Source: Deltaproteobacteria bacterium | GTDB lineage: Bacteria; Desulfobacterota; Desulfuromonadia; Geobacterales; Pseudopelobacteraceae | Direction: 5' to 3' | Length of the DNA: 32,109 nucleotides | NCBI GenBank assembly: GCA_016182975.1 | Contig: JACPFJ010000011.1 | Coordinates: forward strand, 1-32,109 | Shown here: positions 1-8,467 of the stretch, one piece after another | Numbering within the stretch: the stretch's first letter is position 1 | Layout: every line of letters begins with the position of its first letter | Notes under the pieces: model-generated | What the model was told of the DNA's origin: nothing | What the model saw: only the letters and a program-made list of their open reading frames with translations | Databases searched by the model: none | Program-made: the position numbers and the translations under genes

Positions 1-142
1 AACGGCCAGGGCGAAGTGAACCTCGTTGCATTAAGCGACGACCCAAAAGTTATCAGCTGTTGACTGCGCCGAGACATGAAATGAAAGCGGTCCCACACCG
101 GAACAGATGTCGTGCAGCAAAACCTTAAACTAGCGCCATTCT

Positions 143-180
143 CCCCAGTCCCCAATCCCCAGTCCCCAATCCCCAGTCCC
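143..180. repeat. 14-bp tandem repeat; G-quadruplex motif on - strand
   Basis: Two full copies of a 14-bp unit (CCCCAGTCCCCAAT) and a partial third copy are seen directly. On the - strand this gives runs of four G separated by three-base spacers, which fits the four-tetrad G-quadruplex pattern. It lies about 15 bp upstream of the predicted -35 box of the glmU promoter. Quadruplex formation is inferred from the pattern only. Confidence 0.7.
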
Positions 181-194
181 AAGCCTCTAATGTC

Positions 195-223
195 TTGACG
201 CGATTTCCGGCTTCGCATAAACT
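195..223 (+). promoter_or_regulatory. Predicted sigma-70 promoter of glmU
   Basis: TTGACG (195-200) and TAAACT (218-223) are separated by 17 bp, matching the sigma-70 consensus at five and four of six positions. Transcription would start near 230, about 40 bases before the glmU start codon. Confidence 0.5.
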
Positions 224-272
224 GGCATATTGATTTGCAGCACTCACTATTACACAGATGGGAGCAGCAGTG

Positions 273-1649
273 ATGGACAACATTGCAGCCGTGATCCTGG
301 CCGCCGGCAAGGGAACCCGCATGAAATCCGGACTGGTCAAGGTGCTGCATCCGGCGGCCGGCCGGCCGATGATCGCCTGGCCGGTCGATGCGGCCCGTGG
401 CGCCGGGGCCGCACCGGTGGTCCTGGTGGTCGGACACCAGGCGGAAGAGGTGCGCAGCCATTTCCGCGATGCAGCGGACATCCGCTTCGCCCTGCAGGAG
501 GAACAACTCGGCACCGGCCACGCCGTGGCCCGCACGCGCGAGGCCCTGGCCGGCTTCAGCGGCACGGTGCTGCTCCTGTGCGGCGACACCCCGCTGCTGC
601 GTCCCGAGACGCTCACCACCCTGATCCGCTTCCACCGCTCGCACCACGCGGCCGTGACCGTGCTGACCGCCGTGCCGGATGACCCCCACGGTTACGGGCG
701 GGTGCTGCGCGACGAGGCCGGCCGGGTTGTGCGCATCGTCGAGCAGAAGGACGCCACCCCCGCGGAACAGCGGATCGGGGAGATCAACAGCGGCATCTAC
801 TGCATGGAGGCGGAGTTCCTGTTCGCGAACATAGACGCCATCGGCAGCGACAACGCCCAGAACGAGTTCTACCTGACCGACCTGGTGGCAATCGCCGGGC
901 AAAAGGGGGTCACCTGCCTGGCAATGTCCGCCGCTGACGCCGACGAGATCATGGGGGTCAACGACCGCGTGCAGCTGGCCGAGGCGGCCCGTATCCTGCG
1001 CCGGCGGATCAACCGCGACCTGATGCTATCCGGCGTGACCCTCATCGACCCGGAACAGACCTACATCGACCACGGGGTAAGCATCGGCCCCGACACGGCC
1101 ATCCATCCCAACTGCCACATAGGCCGCGGTACGGTCATCGGCGCCGCCTGCACCATCGAGGCCGGCGCCCATATCGAGCGCTGCCGCATCGGCAACGACT
1201 GCCACATCAAGGCCGGCTCGGTGCTGGAGGGGGCGGAGCTGCACGACAGCGTTGCCGTGGGGCCGATGGCGCACCTGCGCCCCGGCACGCTGCTGCACAA
1301 CCACGTCAAGATCGGCAACTTCGTGGAGACCAAGAAGGCGGTCATGGGCGAAGGCTCCAAGGCATCCCACCTGACCTACCTGGGAGACGCCGAGATCGGC
1401 CGCGACGTCAACATCGGCTGCGGCACGATCACCTGCAACTACGACGGCGTCAACAAGCACCGCACCGTGATCGGCGACGAGGTCTTCATCGGCAGCGACG
1501 TGCAACTGGTGGCGCCCGTCACGGTGGGACGCAACTCCCTGGTCGCTGCCGGCACGACCGTCACCCGCGACGTCCCCCCCGATTCGCTGGCCATCGCCAG
1601 GGCCCCCCAGGTGAACAAGGAGGGGTGGCGGCTGAGAAAGAAACAATAA
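273..1649 (+). CDS. glmU: Bifunctional GlmU: GlcN-1-P acetyltransferase / GlcNAc-1-P uridyltransferase
   Basis: GlmU makes UDP-N-acetylglucosamine in the cytoplasm for peptidoglycan and lipopolysaccharide: it acetylates glucosamine-1-phosphate, then transfers UMP from UTP. The N-terminal nucleotidyltransferase half shows the signature LAAGKGTRM (residues 9-17), GTGHAV, GDTPLL, NSGIY and NEFYLTD. The C-terminal half is a left-handed beta-helix of hexapeptide repeats with the acetyltransferase core HLTYLGDAEIG and IGCGTITCNYDG. Length is 458 residues, normal for the family. The ATG at 273 is preferred over the one at 258 because GGGAG (260-264) sits eight bases before it and the protein then begins directly with the conserved strand. 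It stands alone behind its own promoter. The pathway partner glmS is in the window but about 9 kb away on the other strand. Confidence 0.97.
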   Translation: MDNIAAVILAAGKGTRMKSGLVKVLHPAAGRPMIAWPVDAARGAGAAPVVLVVGHQAEEVRSHFRDAADIRFALQEEQLGTGHAVARTREALAGFSGTVLLLCGDTPLLRPETLTTLIRFHRSHHAAVTVLTAVPDDPHGYGRVLRDEAGRVVRIVEQKDATPAEQRIGEINSGIYCMEAEFLFANIDAIGSDNAQNEFYLTDLVAIAGQKGVTCLAMSAADADEIMGVNDRVQLAEAARILRRRINRDLMLSGVTLIDPEQTYIDHGVSIGPDTAIHPNCHIGRGTVIGAACTIEAGAHIERCRIGNDCHIKAGSVLEGAELHDSVAVGPMAHLRPGTLLHNHVKIGNFVETKKAVMGEGSKASHLTYLGDAEIGRDVNIGCGTITCNYDGVNKHRTVIGDEVFIGSDVQLVAPVTVGRNSLVAAGTTVTRDVPPDSLAIARAPQVNKEGWRLRKKQ

Positions 1650-1658
1650 TACATTTTT

Positions 1659-1781
1659 AACGCAAGGACGCCAAGTCGCAATGTAAAAACAATCAGTTGA
1701 GAGCTTTGCTTTATAGACCGTTTGTTTAGCACAGACAGTGCATACATTTTGATTACCTTTGCATCTTTGCGTCCTTGCGTT
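1659..1781 (+). repeat. Family A inverted-repeat element, copy A1
   Basis: The 123-bp element starts with AACGCAAGGACGCCAAG and ends with the complementary GCGTCCTTGCGTT. The arms are built from an eight-base motif (ACGCAArr) repeated in tandem, and the inner left flank reads GTAAAAACA as in the other copies. It fills most of the gap between glmU and the GGDEF/EAL gene. No transposase is present. Copies A2 (7028-7151) and A3 (21077-21199) have the same orientation. Confidence 0.85.
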
Positions 1782-1825
1782 AATCAATCGTCTTTTTTTG
1801 GTATATTGCAATCCGGAAGGCATCC

Positions 1826-3943
1826 TTGACCGAAGCCCCGCAGGACATAACAGCGAAGATGCCGATCCTGATCATCGAGGATGATGCCGGCTTTGCCGAT
1901 CTGATGGCTTCGACCCTTGAGGACGAGGGTTTAACCAGCCACTGCGCCTACTGCGGCAAGGAGGCCCTGGAGTGGCTCGCCTTCAGCGCATCGAGCCTGA
2001 TCATCATCGACTACACACTGCCGGACATGACCGGCGCCTCCATAATCGAGCAGATGCAGGAGATGGGGCATACGGCCCCCTTTATCATGGTAACCGGCCG
2101 GGACGATTCCAGCCTGGCGGTGCGGATGATGAAGACCGGGGCCTGCGATTTCATGCTCAAGGACACCACCTTTCTGGATCGGCTCCCCGCGGTGGTTACC
2201 CGCGCCCTGCACGAAGCAGGGACGCACGAACGGTTGAGGCGCGCCGAGCTTTCGCTGCGCCAGAGTGAGGCCCGGCTGGCCCGCGCCCAGAAGATCGCCC
2301 GCATGGGAAGCTGGGAGTGGGACATCGCGAGCGGTGACATCTACTGGTCGGAGGAACTCTACCGCATCTTCGGCCTCACCCCTGGTAATCCGGACAAGAT
2401 CCACCTGGATTGGGTCTTCAACCTGGTCAATCCGGTGGACCGGCCGGCCTTCAAGAAGGCGCTCCTGGGCTCCGCCAGGAGTTGCCAGCCCTTCAACATC
2501 ATCTACCGCATCAATTCGGCCACCGAAGGGGAGATCGTCGTCAACAGCCAGGGCGAGGTGGAACGCGGCGAGAACGGCAGGCCCCGCTTCATCTCCGGCA
2601 CCACCCTCGACATCACGGCCCGCATCCGGGCCGAGAGCGAGATCCAGCAACTGATCAACTACGATACCCTGACCGGGCTCCCCAATCGCAACCTGCTGCA
2701 CGACCGCCTCAGGCTGGCCATTGCCCAGGCCGCCCGCGAGCAGCACCTGATGGCGGTGCTGATCCTGGACCTGGACCGCTTCAAGAGGATCAACGACACC
2801 CTTGGCCACCGCGCCGGCGACAAGCTGCTCCAGGCCGTGTCGCAACGCCTGTTGGCCTGCGTCCGCGACAGCGATACCCTGGCCCGTCTCGGCGGTGACG
2901 AATTCGTCATCCTTTTAAGCAACGTGGCGCAAGAGGAGGGGATCAGCTCCGTGGCCCAGAAGATACTGGCCGTCCTCGCCGAGCCTGTCTACGTCGACGG
3001 CCACGAGATCTACACCACCGCCAGCATCGGTATCGCCGTCTACCCCATGGACGGCGAGGACGGTCACGTCCTGCTCAAACACGCCGACCTGGCCATGTAC
3101 CAGGCCAAGGAGCAGGACCGCAACAACGTCCAGTTTTTCTCGCGCGAGATGAACATCAAGGTGCTGGAACGGATGATCCTGGAGAACTCGATGCGCAAGG
3201 CGATCGAGCGGGAGGAGTTCTTTCTGATGTACCAGCCCCAGGTGGATGCCCGTTCGGGACGTATCGTGGGGATGGAGGCCCTCTTGCGCTGGGACCACCC
3301 CGACCTGGGGGTGCTCCTGCCGGACAAGTTCATCTATCTGGCCGAAGAGACCGGCATGATCATCCCCCTGGGCGAGTGGGTCATCCGCGAGGCGTGCCGC
3401 CAGAACAAGGAGTGGCAGGGGCAGGGCTTCCCGCCGCTGCGCGTGGCGGTAAACCTCTCGGGCAAGCAGTTCAGCCAGCAGCGCCTGGACGAGGCCGTGG
3501 CGGCCATCCTGATGGAGACCGGCCTGGAGCCGGAGTGGCTGGAGCTGGAGTTGACCGAGAGCGCCCTGATGAAGAACGTGGAGGAGAACATCCGCCTGCT
3601 GTGCAAGCTCAAGGAGATGGGGGTGAGCCTCTCCATCGACGACTTCGGCACCGGCTATTCCTCGCTCTCCTACCTCAAGCACTTCCCCATCAGCCGCCTG
3701 AAGATCGACCGCTCCTTCGTGCGCGACATCACCACCAATCCGGATGACGCGGCCATTGCCGAGATCATCATCGCCATGGCCCAGACCCTCAAGCTCAACG
3801 TCACCGCCGAGGGGGTCGAGACGCGCGCCCAGATGGAATTTCTCTCCTTTCACAACTGCGTCGAGATGCAGGGCTACCTCTTCAGCCGGCCGCTGCGGGC
3901 CGGGGCGTTCGCCGAGCTGCTGAAGAACGGGCTGAAGTACTGA
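1826..3943 (+). CDS. Response regulator with PAS, GGDEF and EAL domains (c-di-GMP turnover)
   Basis: This 705-residue cytoplasmic signalling protein has an N-terminal receiver domain (about 12-125; acidic pair E18/D19/D20, phospho-acceptor D62, T90, K112), a PAS domain (about 150-268), a GGDEF domain (about 275-437) and an EAL domain (about 450-700). GGDEF is intact at 356-360, with an RxxD inhibitory site (R347-D350) five residues before it. The EAL domain keeps E484, NLS, ELTES, DDFGTGYSS and AEGVE, so both synthesis and hydrolysis of c-di-GMP look possible. D332 in LGHRAGDKLL is the usual residue; the known cGAMP-making Hypr enzymes carry serine there, so cGAMP synthesis is unlikely. The start is the TTG at 1826 with GGAAGG at 1814-1819; the first in-frame ATG (1859) has no good ribosome site. 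No cognate kinase is adjacent. uvrA follows after three bases. Confidence 0.93.
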   Translation: MTEAPQDITAKMPILIIEDDAGFADLMASTLEDEGLTSHCAYCGKEALEWLAFSASSLIIIDYTLPDMTGASIIEQMQEMGHTAPFIMVTGRDDSSLAVRMMKTGACDFMLKDTTFLDRLPAVVTRALHEAGTHERLRRAELSLRQSEARLARAQKIARMGSWEWDIASGDIYWSEELYRIFGLTPGNPDKIHLDWVFNLVNPVDRPAFKKALLGSARSCQPFNIIYRINSATEGEIVVNSQGEVERGENGRPRFISGTTLDITARIRAESEIQQLINYDTLTGLPNRNLLHDRLRLAIAQAAREQHLMAVLILDLDRFKRINDTLGHRAGDKLLQAVSQRLLACVRDSDTLARLGGDEFVILLSNVAQEEGISSVAQKILAVLAEPVYVDGHEIYTTASIGIAVYPMDGEDGHVLLKHADLAMYQAKEQDRNNVQFFSREMNIKVLERMILENSMRKAIEREEFFLMYQPQVDARSGRIVGMEALLRWDHPDLGVLLPDKFIYLAEETGMIIPLGEWVIREACRQNKEWQGQGFPPLRVAVNLSGKQFSQQRLDEAVAAILMETGLEPEWLELELTESALMKNVEENIRLLCKLKEMGVSLSIDDFGTGYSSLSYLKHFPISRLKIDRSFVRDITTNPDDAAIAEIIIAMAQTLKLNVTAEGVETRAQMEFLSFHNCVEMQGYLFSRPLRAGAFAELLKNGLKY

Positions 3944-3946
3944 CCC

Positions 3947-6781
3947 ATGGCACACGACAAGATCGTCATCAAGGGTGCCTGCGAGCACAACCTCAAGTGC
4001 ATCGACGTCGAGATCCCCCGCGATCAGCTGGTGGTCATCACCGGCATCTCCGGCTCTGGCAAGTCCACCCTGGCCTTCGACACGATCTACGCCGAGGGGC
4101 AGCGCCGTTACGTCGAGTCGCTCTCGGCCTACGCCCGCCAGTTCCTGGAGCAGATGGAAAAACCGGACGTGGAGTCGATCGAGGGGCTCTCCCCGGCCAT
4201 CTCCATCGAGCAGAAGACCACCAGCAGAAACCCCCGCTCCACCGTCGGCACAGTAACCGAGATCTACGACTACCTGCGCCTCCTGTTCGCCCGCATCGGC
4301 CACCCCCACTGCACCTCCTGCGGCAGGGAGATCACCTCCCAGACCGTCTCCCAGATGGTGGACCAGCTCATGGCGCTCGGGGCCGGGGCGAAACTGACCC
4401 TGCTGGCCCCGATGATCCGCGGCCGCAAGGGTGAGTACCGGAAGGAGCTCCAGCAGCTGCGCAAGGAGGGGTTCACCCGCGTGATCATCGACGGAGAGCC
4501 GCGGGAGCTGGCCGACGAGATCGAGCTGGACAAGAAGCGAAAACACGACATCGACATCGTGGTGGACCGCATCGTGGTCAAGGAGGGGGTCCAGCGCCGC
4601 CTGGCCGATTCCCTGGAGACCGCCCTTCACCACGCCGAGGGTGTGGTGAAGGTGGAGGCGGTCAGGCCTGAAACCTCCGATCAAAAAAAACAGACCCTGA
4701 TCTTCTCCGAAAAGCTGGCCTGCGTCGACTGCGGGGTCTCCTACCAGGAGATCACCCCGCGGCTCTTCTCTTTCAACAATCCCCACGGCGCCTGCCCGGA
4801 CTGCACCGGGCTGGGCACCCGCATGTACTTCGACGCCGACCTGGTCATCCCCAACCCGGAGCTGTCGCTGCGCGAGGGGGCCATCGCACCGTGGGAGAAA
4901 CGGCTCTCCGGCTGGTTCCACCTGATCCTGGATGCGTTGGCCAAGGCGTACGGGTTCGACATCCACACGCCGTTCAGGAAGCTCCCCGAACGGGTGCGGG
5001 ACGTGATCCTCAACGGCTCCAAGGGGGAGAAGATCGAGTTCTGGTGGGAGGAGGACGGCGGGAGGCGCCACACCTACCAGAAGGAGTTCGAGGGGGTGCT
5101 GAACAACCTGGAGCGGCGCTGGCGCGAGACCGACTCCGACGCGGCCCGCGAGGATCTGGAACGCTACATGAACGTCATGCCCTGCCCCACCTGCCGGGGG
5201 GCCAGGCTCAGGCCGGAGGCGCTGCACGTCCTGGTCGGCGGCCGCACCATCCGCGACGTGACCGCTCTCTCCATCCGCGAGGGCCTGCGCTTCTTCGAGG
5301 AGCTGGAACTATCCGACAAGGAGCGCGAGATCGCCCGGCGCATCCTCAAGGAGATCCGCGAGCGGCTCTCCTTCCTGGTAAACGTGGGGCTGGACTACCT
5401 CTCGCTGGACCGCACCTCGGGGACGCTCTCCGGCGGCGAGGGGCAGCGCATCCGCCTGGCGACCCAGATCGGGTCGAGCCTGGTGGGGGTGCTCTACATC
5501 CTGGACGAACCCTCCATCGGCCTGCACCAGCGCGACAACGCCCGCCTGCTGGCCACGCTGAAAAGGCTGCGCGACCTGGGCAACACGGTGCTGGTGGTGG
5601 AGCACGACGAGGAAACCATCAGCGAGGCGGACCATGTCATCGACATGGGGCCGGGGGCCGGCGTGCACGGCGGCGAGGTGGTGGCCCAGGGGACCCCGGC
5701 CGAGATCATGGCTAACCCCGCCTCGCTCACCGGCCGGTACCTCTCCGGCGAACTGGTCATCCCCGTGCCGGCCAGACGCCGAAAGAGCCACCGCCACCTG
5801 CGCATCATCGGGGCCTCGGAGAACAACCTCAAGGGGATCGACGCCGAGATCCCGCTCGGGGTGCTGACCTGCGTCACGGGCGTCTCCGGCTCGGGCAAAT
5901 CCACCCTGGTGATCGACACCCTGCACAAGGTGCTCAACCAAAGGCTCTACCGCAGCCGCGAAAAGGCGGGCGCCGTAAAGGACGTAGCCGGCCTGGAGCA
6001 CCTCGACAAGGTGATCAACATCGATCAGTCCCCCATCGGACGCACCCCGCGCAGCAACCCGGCCACCTACACCGGGGTGTTCGGCGACATCCGCGACCTG
6101 TTCTCCCACCTGCCGGAATCGAAATTGCGCGGCTACAAGCCGGGGCGCTACTCGTTCAACGTCAAGGGGGGGCGCTGCGAGGCGTGCTCCGGCGACGGCA
6201 TCATCAAGATCGAGATGCACTTCCTGCCGGATGTGTACGTGGAGTGCGAGGTCTGCAAGGGGGCGCGCTACAACCGCGAGACCCTGGAGGTGCTCTACAA
6301 GGGGAGGGCCATCGCCCAGGTGCTGGCAATGACCGTCTCCCAGGCGCTGGAGTTCATGGGGGCCATCCCGCGCATCCGCAACAAGCTGCAGACCCTGGAG
6401 GAGGTCGGCCTGGGGTACATTACGCTCGGCCAGTCGGCCACCACCCTCTCGGGGGGCGAGGCCCAGCGGGTCAAGCTGGCCAAGGAGCTCTCCCGCCGCG
6501 CCACCGGCCGCACCATCTACATCCTGGACGAACCGACCACCGGACTGCACTTCGAGGACATCCGCAAGCTCCTGGAGGTGCTCCAGCGCCTGGTGGAGAC
6601 CGGCAACACCGTGGTCATCATCGAGCACAACCTGGACGTGATCAAGACCGCCGACTGGATCATCGATCTCGGCCCCGAGGGGGGCGACCGGGGCGGCGAG
6701 ATCATCGCCTGCGGCACCCCGGAACAGGTGGCGAAAGTGACGCGCTCCTACACCGGGCAGTATTTGAGGAAGATGCTGTAA
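3947..6781 (+). CDS. uvrA: UvrABC excinuclease subunit A
   Basis: UvrA is the damage-recognition ATPase of nucleotide excision repair; it dimerises and loads UvrB onto DNA. The 944-residue protein has the two-cassette ABC layout: Walker [10 protein letters not shown] (33-41), first signature LSGGEGQR (near 496), second Walker [10 protein letters not shown] (near 645) and second signature LSGGEAQR (near 835). Zinc-binding cysteine pairs are seen at CVDC (near 259), CPDC (near 283) and in the CEACSGDG...CEVC module (near 745-770). Length is typical. The ATG at 3947 lies three bases after the stop of the GGDEF/EAL gene, so the two are probably co-transcribed, an unusual pairing for a repair gene. 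A promoter and riboswitch follow its stop codon. Confidence 0.98.
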   Translation: MAHDKIVIKGACEHNLKCIDVEIPRDQLVVITGISGSGKSTLAFDTIYAEGQRRYVESLSAYARQFLEQMEKPDVESIEGLSPAISIEQKTTSRNPRSTVGTVTEIYDYLRLLFARIGHPHCTSCGREITSQTVSQMVDQLMALGAGAKLTLLAPMIRGRKGEYRKELQQLRKEGFTRVIIDGEPRELADEIELDKKRKHDIDIVVDRIVVKEGVQRRLADSLETALHHAEGVVKVEAVRPETSDQKKQTLIFSEKLACVDCGVSYQEITPRLFSFNNPHGACPDCTGLGTRMYFDADLVIPNPELSLREGAIAPWEKRLSGWFHLILDALAKAYGFDIHTPFRKLPERVRDVILNGSKGEKIEFWWEEDGGRRHTYQKEFEGVLNNLERRWRETDSDAAREDLERYMNVMPCPTCRGARLRPEALHVLVGGRTIRDVTALSIREGLRFFEELELSDKEREIARRILKEIRERLSFLVNVGLDYLSLDRTSGTLSGGEGQRIRLATQIGSSLVGVLYILDEPSIGLHQRDNARLLATLKRLRDLGNTVLVVEHDEETISEADHVIDMGPGAGVHGGEVVAQGTPAEIMANPASLTGRYLSGELVIPVPARRRKSHRHLRIIGASENNLKGIDAEIPLGVLTCVTGVSGSGKSTLVIDTLHKVLNQRLYRSREKAGAVKDVAGLEHLDKVINIDQSPIGRTPRSNPATYTGVFGDIRDLFSHLPESKLRGYKPGRYSFNVKGGRCEACSGDGIIKIEMHFLPDVYVECEVCKGARYNRETLEVLYKGRAIAQVLAMTVSQALEFMGAIPRIRNKLQTLEEVGLGYITLGQSATTLSGGEAQRVKLAKELSRRATGRTIYILDEPTTGLHFEDIRKLLEVLQRLVETGNTVVIIEHNLDVIKTADWIIDLGPEGGDRGGEIIACGTPEQVAKVTRSYTGQYLRKML

Positions 6782-6837
6782 TGCAAAGCCCTCCGTCATG
6801 TCAGGCGATAATCAGGAACCTGAAACCGTAAATTTTC

Positions 6838-6866
6838 TTGATTTCTTTGGTTGGGTTTCATATATT
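6838..6866 (+). promoter_or_regulatory. Predicted sigma-70 promoter of the riboswitch transcript
   Basis: TTGATT (6838-6843) and TATATT (6861-6866) are spaced by 17 bp. The predicted transcription start, near 6873, would leave about 20 bases before the GEMM-I aptamer, a sensible layout for a riboswitch leader. Confidence 0.6.
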
Positions 6867-6890
6867 TTATGTCCACAGACATACAGGCTT

Positions 6891-6978
6891 CAGATAGACG
6901 ACAATACTAAACCATCCGCGAGGATGGGACGGAAAGCCCACAGGGTCTCACCGAGACAGCCGGGTCGCCGAAATATCG
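6891..6978 (+). ncRNA. GEMM-I riboswitch aptamer, probably the cGAMP-selective (GEMM-Ib) type
   Basis: The segment has the GEMM-I architecture. An outer helix pairs GATA (6893-6896) with TATC (6974-6977). A first hairpin pairs CCATCC with GGATGG (6912-6917/6922-6927) around the tetraloop GCGA and is preceded by the conserved AAACC. GGAAAGCC follows. A second hairpin pairs GTCTC with GAGAC (6945-6949/6953-6957), and the segment ends with CCGGGTCGCCGAAA. The 5' segment CGACAATACTAAACC resembles the Geobacter members reported to sense 3',3'-cGAMP. Aligned to the Vibrio Vc2 aptamer, the ligand-contacting G20 becomes A (6906), the change linked to cGAMP preference. That alignment is by eye, so ligand identity is inference while the class is firm. 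The terminator overlaps its 3' side. Confidence 0.88.
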
Positions 6979-7004
6979 CCAGATATTTGCGACCCGGTTT
7001 TTTT
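6960..7004 (+). terminator. Riboswitch expression platform: intrinsic terminator
   Basis: CCGGGTCGC (6960-6968) pairs perfectly with GCGACCCGG (6989-6997), an inner AAATAT/ATATTT helix extends the hairpin, and seven T (6998-7004) follow. The left arm lies inside the aptamer (which runs to about 6978), so aptamer and terminator are mutually exclusive. Ligand binding should prevent termination, making this an ON switch. Confidence 0.88.
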
Positions 7005-7027
7005 GTCGGCATTATAAAAAACATTTA

Positions 7028-7151
7028 AACGCAAAGACGCCAAGATGCAAAGTAAAAACAGGCTGTTAGCCAAAAAAGCTCCCGCCTTTTTGGTGAACGA
7101 CTTTTCCTTAGTAATGTTTTGATTTTCTTGGCGTCTTTGCACCTTTGCGTT
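7028..7151 (+). repeat. Family A inverted-repeat element, copy A2
   Basis: The 124-bp element begins AACGCAAAGACGCCAAG and ends GCACCTTTGCGTT, with GTAAAAACA after the left arm and TTTTGGTGAAC in the core. It occupies nearly the whole interval between the riboswitch terminator and the start codon of the metallophosphoesterase at 7178. Core and right half are close to copy A3 (GGTGAAC, AATGT, TTGATT). Confidence 0.85.
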
Positions 7152-7177
7152 AAGGAACCGCTGATTTTAGGTTAAAT

Positions 7178-7954
7178 ATGACCAATAACCATAACATAAC
7201 CAGGCGCAGATTTTTGTGCCTGGCCCTTGCCGCCGTCCCCTGCGTATCCGCTACCAAGGCGATAGCGGTCGAGAGGGAGCGGCTCAAGGTCAACATGGTA
7301 TCCTTGAATGAAGGATCGGCACGGTGCAGATACATCCACTTCTCGGATCTTCACTTCACGGGTGACTCATCGCTGACACGGAAGGTGATCGACGAATTCC
7401 GGATTCTGAAGCCCGATTTTGCCTGTTTCACAGGCGACCTCATCGAATCGGAGGAACACAAGCGAGGCGCCTTTGCCTTCATCAGCGCCCTTGGATGCCC
7501 TGTCTATGGCATACCCGGCAATCACGACTATCAGTGCCGTGTTCCGTTTGCCGAGTTCGCAAGGGCATTTGCGGCAACAGGCGGCGCCTGGCTGGAGGAC
7601 AGGAGCATACTTGCCGCCAAAGGACGGGTGGAGATCGTCGGCCTCGCCGGCATGTCTGCCCGAACGATCGGCAGGTCCAGGGCAGCGCATCGTATCCTGT
7701 TGACTCATTATCCGCTTGCCGTGGATACGGTTGGCGGGAACAGGTTCACGGTTGTTCTGGCCGGCCATTCGCATGGCGGACAGGTCAGGGCCCCCCTGTT
7801 CGGTCCGCTCTATCTGCCTCGAGGGGTCGGCAGATACGACCTTGGGCGGTTTGAGACACGGGCCGGGACCATGTACGTAAGTGCCGGCCTGGGAACCTCC
7901 ATGCTGCCGCTCCGCATCAACTGCCAACCGGACATCACGCTGTTTAATGCCTGA
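7178..7954 (+). CDS. Tat-exported calcineurin-like metallophosphoesterase
   Basis: This 258-residue protein belongs to the binuclear metallophosphoesterase family (YkuE/YaeI-like by overall form). All metal-site motifs are present: FSDLHF (D57, H59), FTGDLIE (D87), GNHD (113-117), THYP and GHSHGGQ. The N-terminus has a twin-arginine signal, TRRRFLCLA, followed by a hydrophobic stretch ending near ATKAIA, so it should act in the periplasm or at the membrane. The substrate cannot be read from sequence; relatives cleave phosphodiesters or pyrophosphates, including lipid A precursors. It is the first gene after the GEMM-I riboswitch and is presumably controlled by it, although element A2 lies between. 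The start ATG has only a weak ribosome site (TTAGG, 7167-7171). Confidence 0.88.
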   Translation: MTNNHNITRRRFLCLALAAVPCVSATKAIAVERERLKVNMVSLNEGSARCRYIHFSDLHFTGDSSLTRKVIDEFRILKPDFACFTGDLIESEEHKRGAFAFISALGCPVYGIPGNHDYQCRVPFAEFARAFAATGGAWLEDRSILAAKGRVEIVGLAGMSARTIGRSRAAHRILLTHYPLAVDTVGGNRFTVVLAGHSHGGQVRAPLFGPLYLPRGVGRYDLGRFETRAGTMYVSAGLGTSMLPLRINCQPDITLFNA

Positions 7955-8116
7955 CAAACGGGGACCAGACGTCTTCCAGGCACTGATGACTTCAAAAGCA
8001 ATGGCGTTTTTAAGGGAAAATGGGGCGGGAGGCATTGGGGTTGGGAGTTGGAGATGGACTGCAAATGGAAATCAAAAGGTTCCAGTCTTCAAACCCCGCC
8101 CCCATAGCTTCAGGGC

Positions 8117-8443
8117 TCAGGCGTTCCCGCCTTTGCCGCGGGTGTATGATTTCAGGATGTCCCTGAGGGCCGACGCGGCCGACTCGGAGGGGGACGCCCC
8201 TCCCAACCCCTTGAGCCAGAACCGGTCCATCACCTTCTTCTGTTTTGTTTCCACTACCATCTCCACCGGAAAGAGTGAAAACAGGCTGAATGCGTTGAGC
8301 AGCGCCGAAAGAAAGCCCAACCGGTCCTCTCCCGTCACTTCGATGTACAGGCTTCCCTCGTATTTTGCGGAGTGTTCGAGAACATAGTCGTACAACATCA
8401 GCGGCGCCCATTCCTGGGAGGCGCGCCGGACGAACCGCCGCAA
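8117..8443 (-). CDS. Small ACT-like domain protein
   Basis: The last gene of a three-gene - strand unit, 24 bases after the rhomboid stop codon. Residues about 30-85 (SLYIEVTGEDRLGFLSALL onward, then VETKQKKVMDRFWLKG) resemble an ACT domain of the GlnD type: a DRxGxLS turn into a helix, then a strand pair ending in a D-x-F motif. ACT domains usually bind small ligands such as amino acids; here no catalytic domain is attached, so a regulatory role is only inferred. The start is uncertain. The TTG at 8443 gives 108 residues, whereas the ATG at 8398 gives 93; neither has a convincing ribosome site, so translation may be coupled to the gene before it. Confidence 0.6.
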   Translation of the reverse strand: MRRFVRRASQEWAPLMLYDYVLEHSAKYEGSLYIEVTGEDRLGFLSALLNAFSLFSLFPVEMVVETKQKKVMDRFWLKGLGGASPSESAASALRDILKSYTRGKGGNA

Positions 8444-8467
8444 AAGGGGGTTGAACGGCCGTGCCGA

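Larger units (their letters stand above)
1..257. other. Leader region upstream of glmU
   Basis: No gene is supported here. Reading frame 1 on the + strand is open from base 1 to the TAA at 127-129 (42 codons). It could be the tail of a gene that begins outside the window, but the stretch after about base 60 does not look like a conserved protein and no family was recognised. The interval also holds a C-rich tandem repeat at 143-180 and a good promoter candidate at 195-223, listed separately. Confidence 0.4.

Noticed and set aside
258..272. Upstream ATG as the start of glmU
   Set aside because: The ATG at 273 has GGGAG eight bases upstream and gives the normal GlmU N-terminus; the earlier ATG adds five non-conserved residues and lacks a site.
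2915..5227. A 770-codon open frame on the - strand
   Set aside because: It is the antisense shadow of the GGDEF/EAL and uvrA genes, produced by high GC at third codon positions; it has no conserved motif and the + strand genes are unambiguous.
7028..7151. Element A2 as a second terminator or part of the riboswitch
   Set aside because: The same element occurs at two unrelated loci without a riboswitch, and the terminator at 6960-7004 already completes the expression platform.
8000..8116. Terminator between the convergent metallophosphoesterase and ACT-like genes
   Set aside because: G-rich and C-rich stretches could pair, but only over a loop of more than 50 bases and with no T run.
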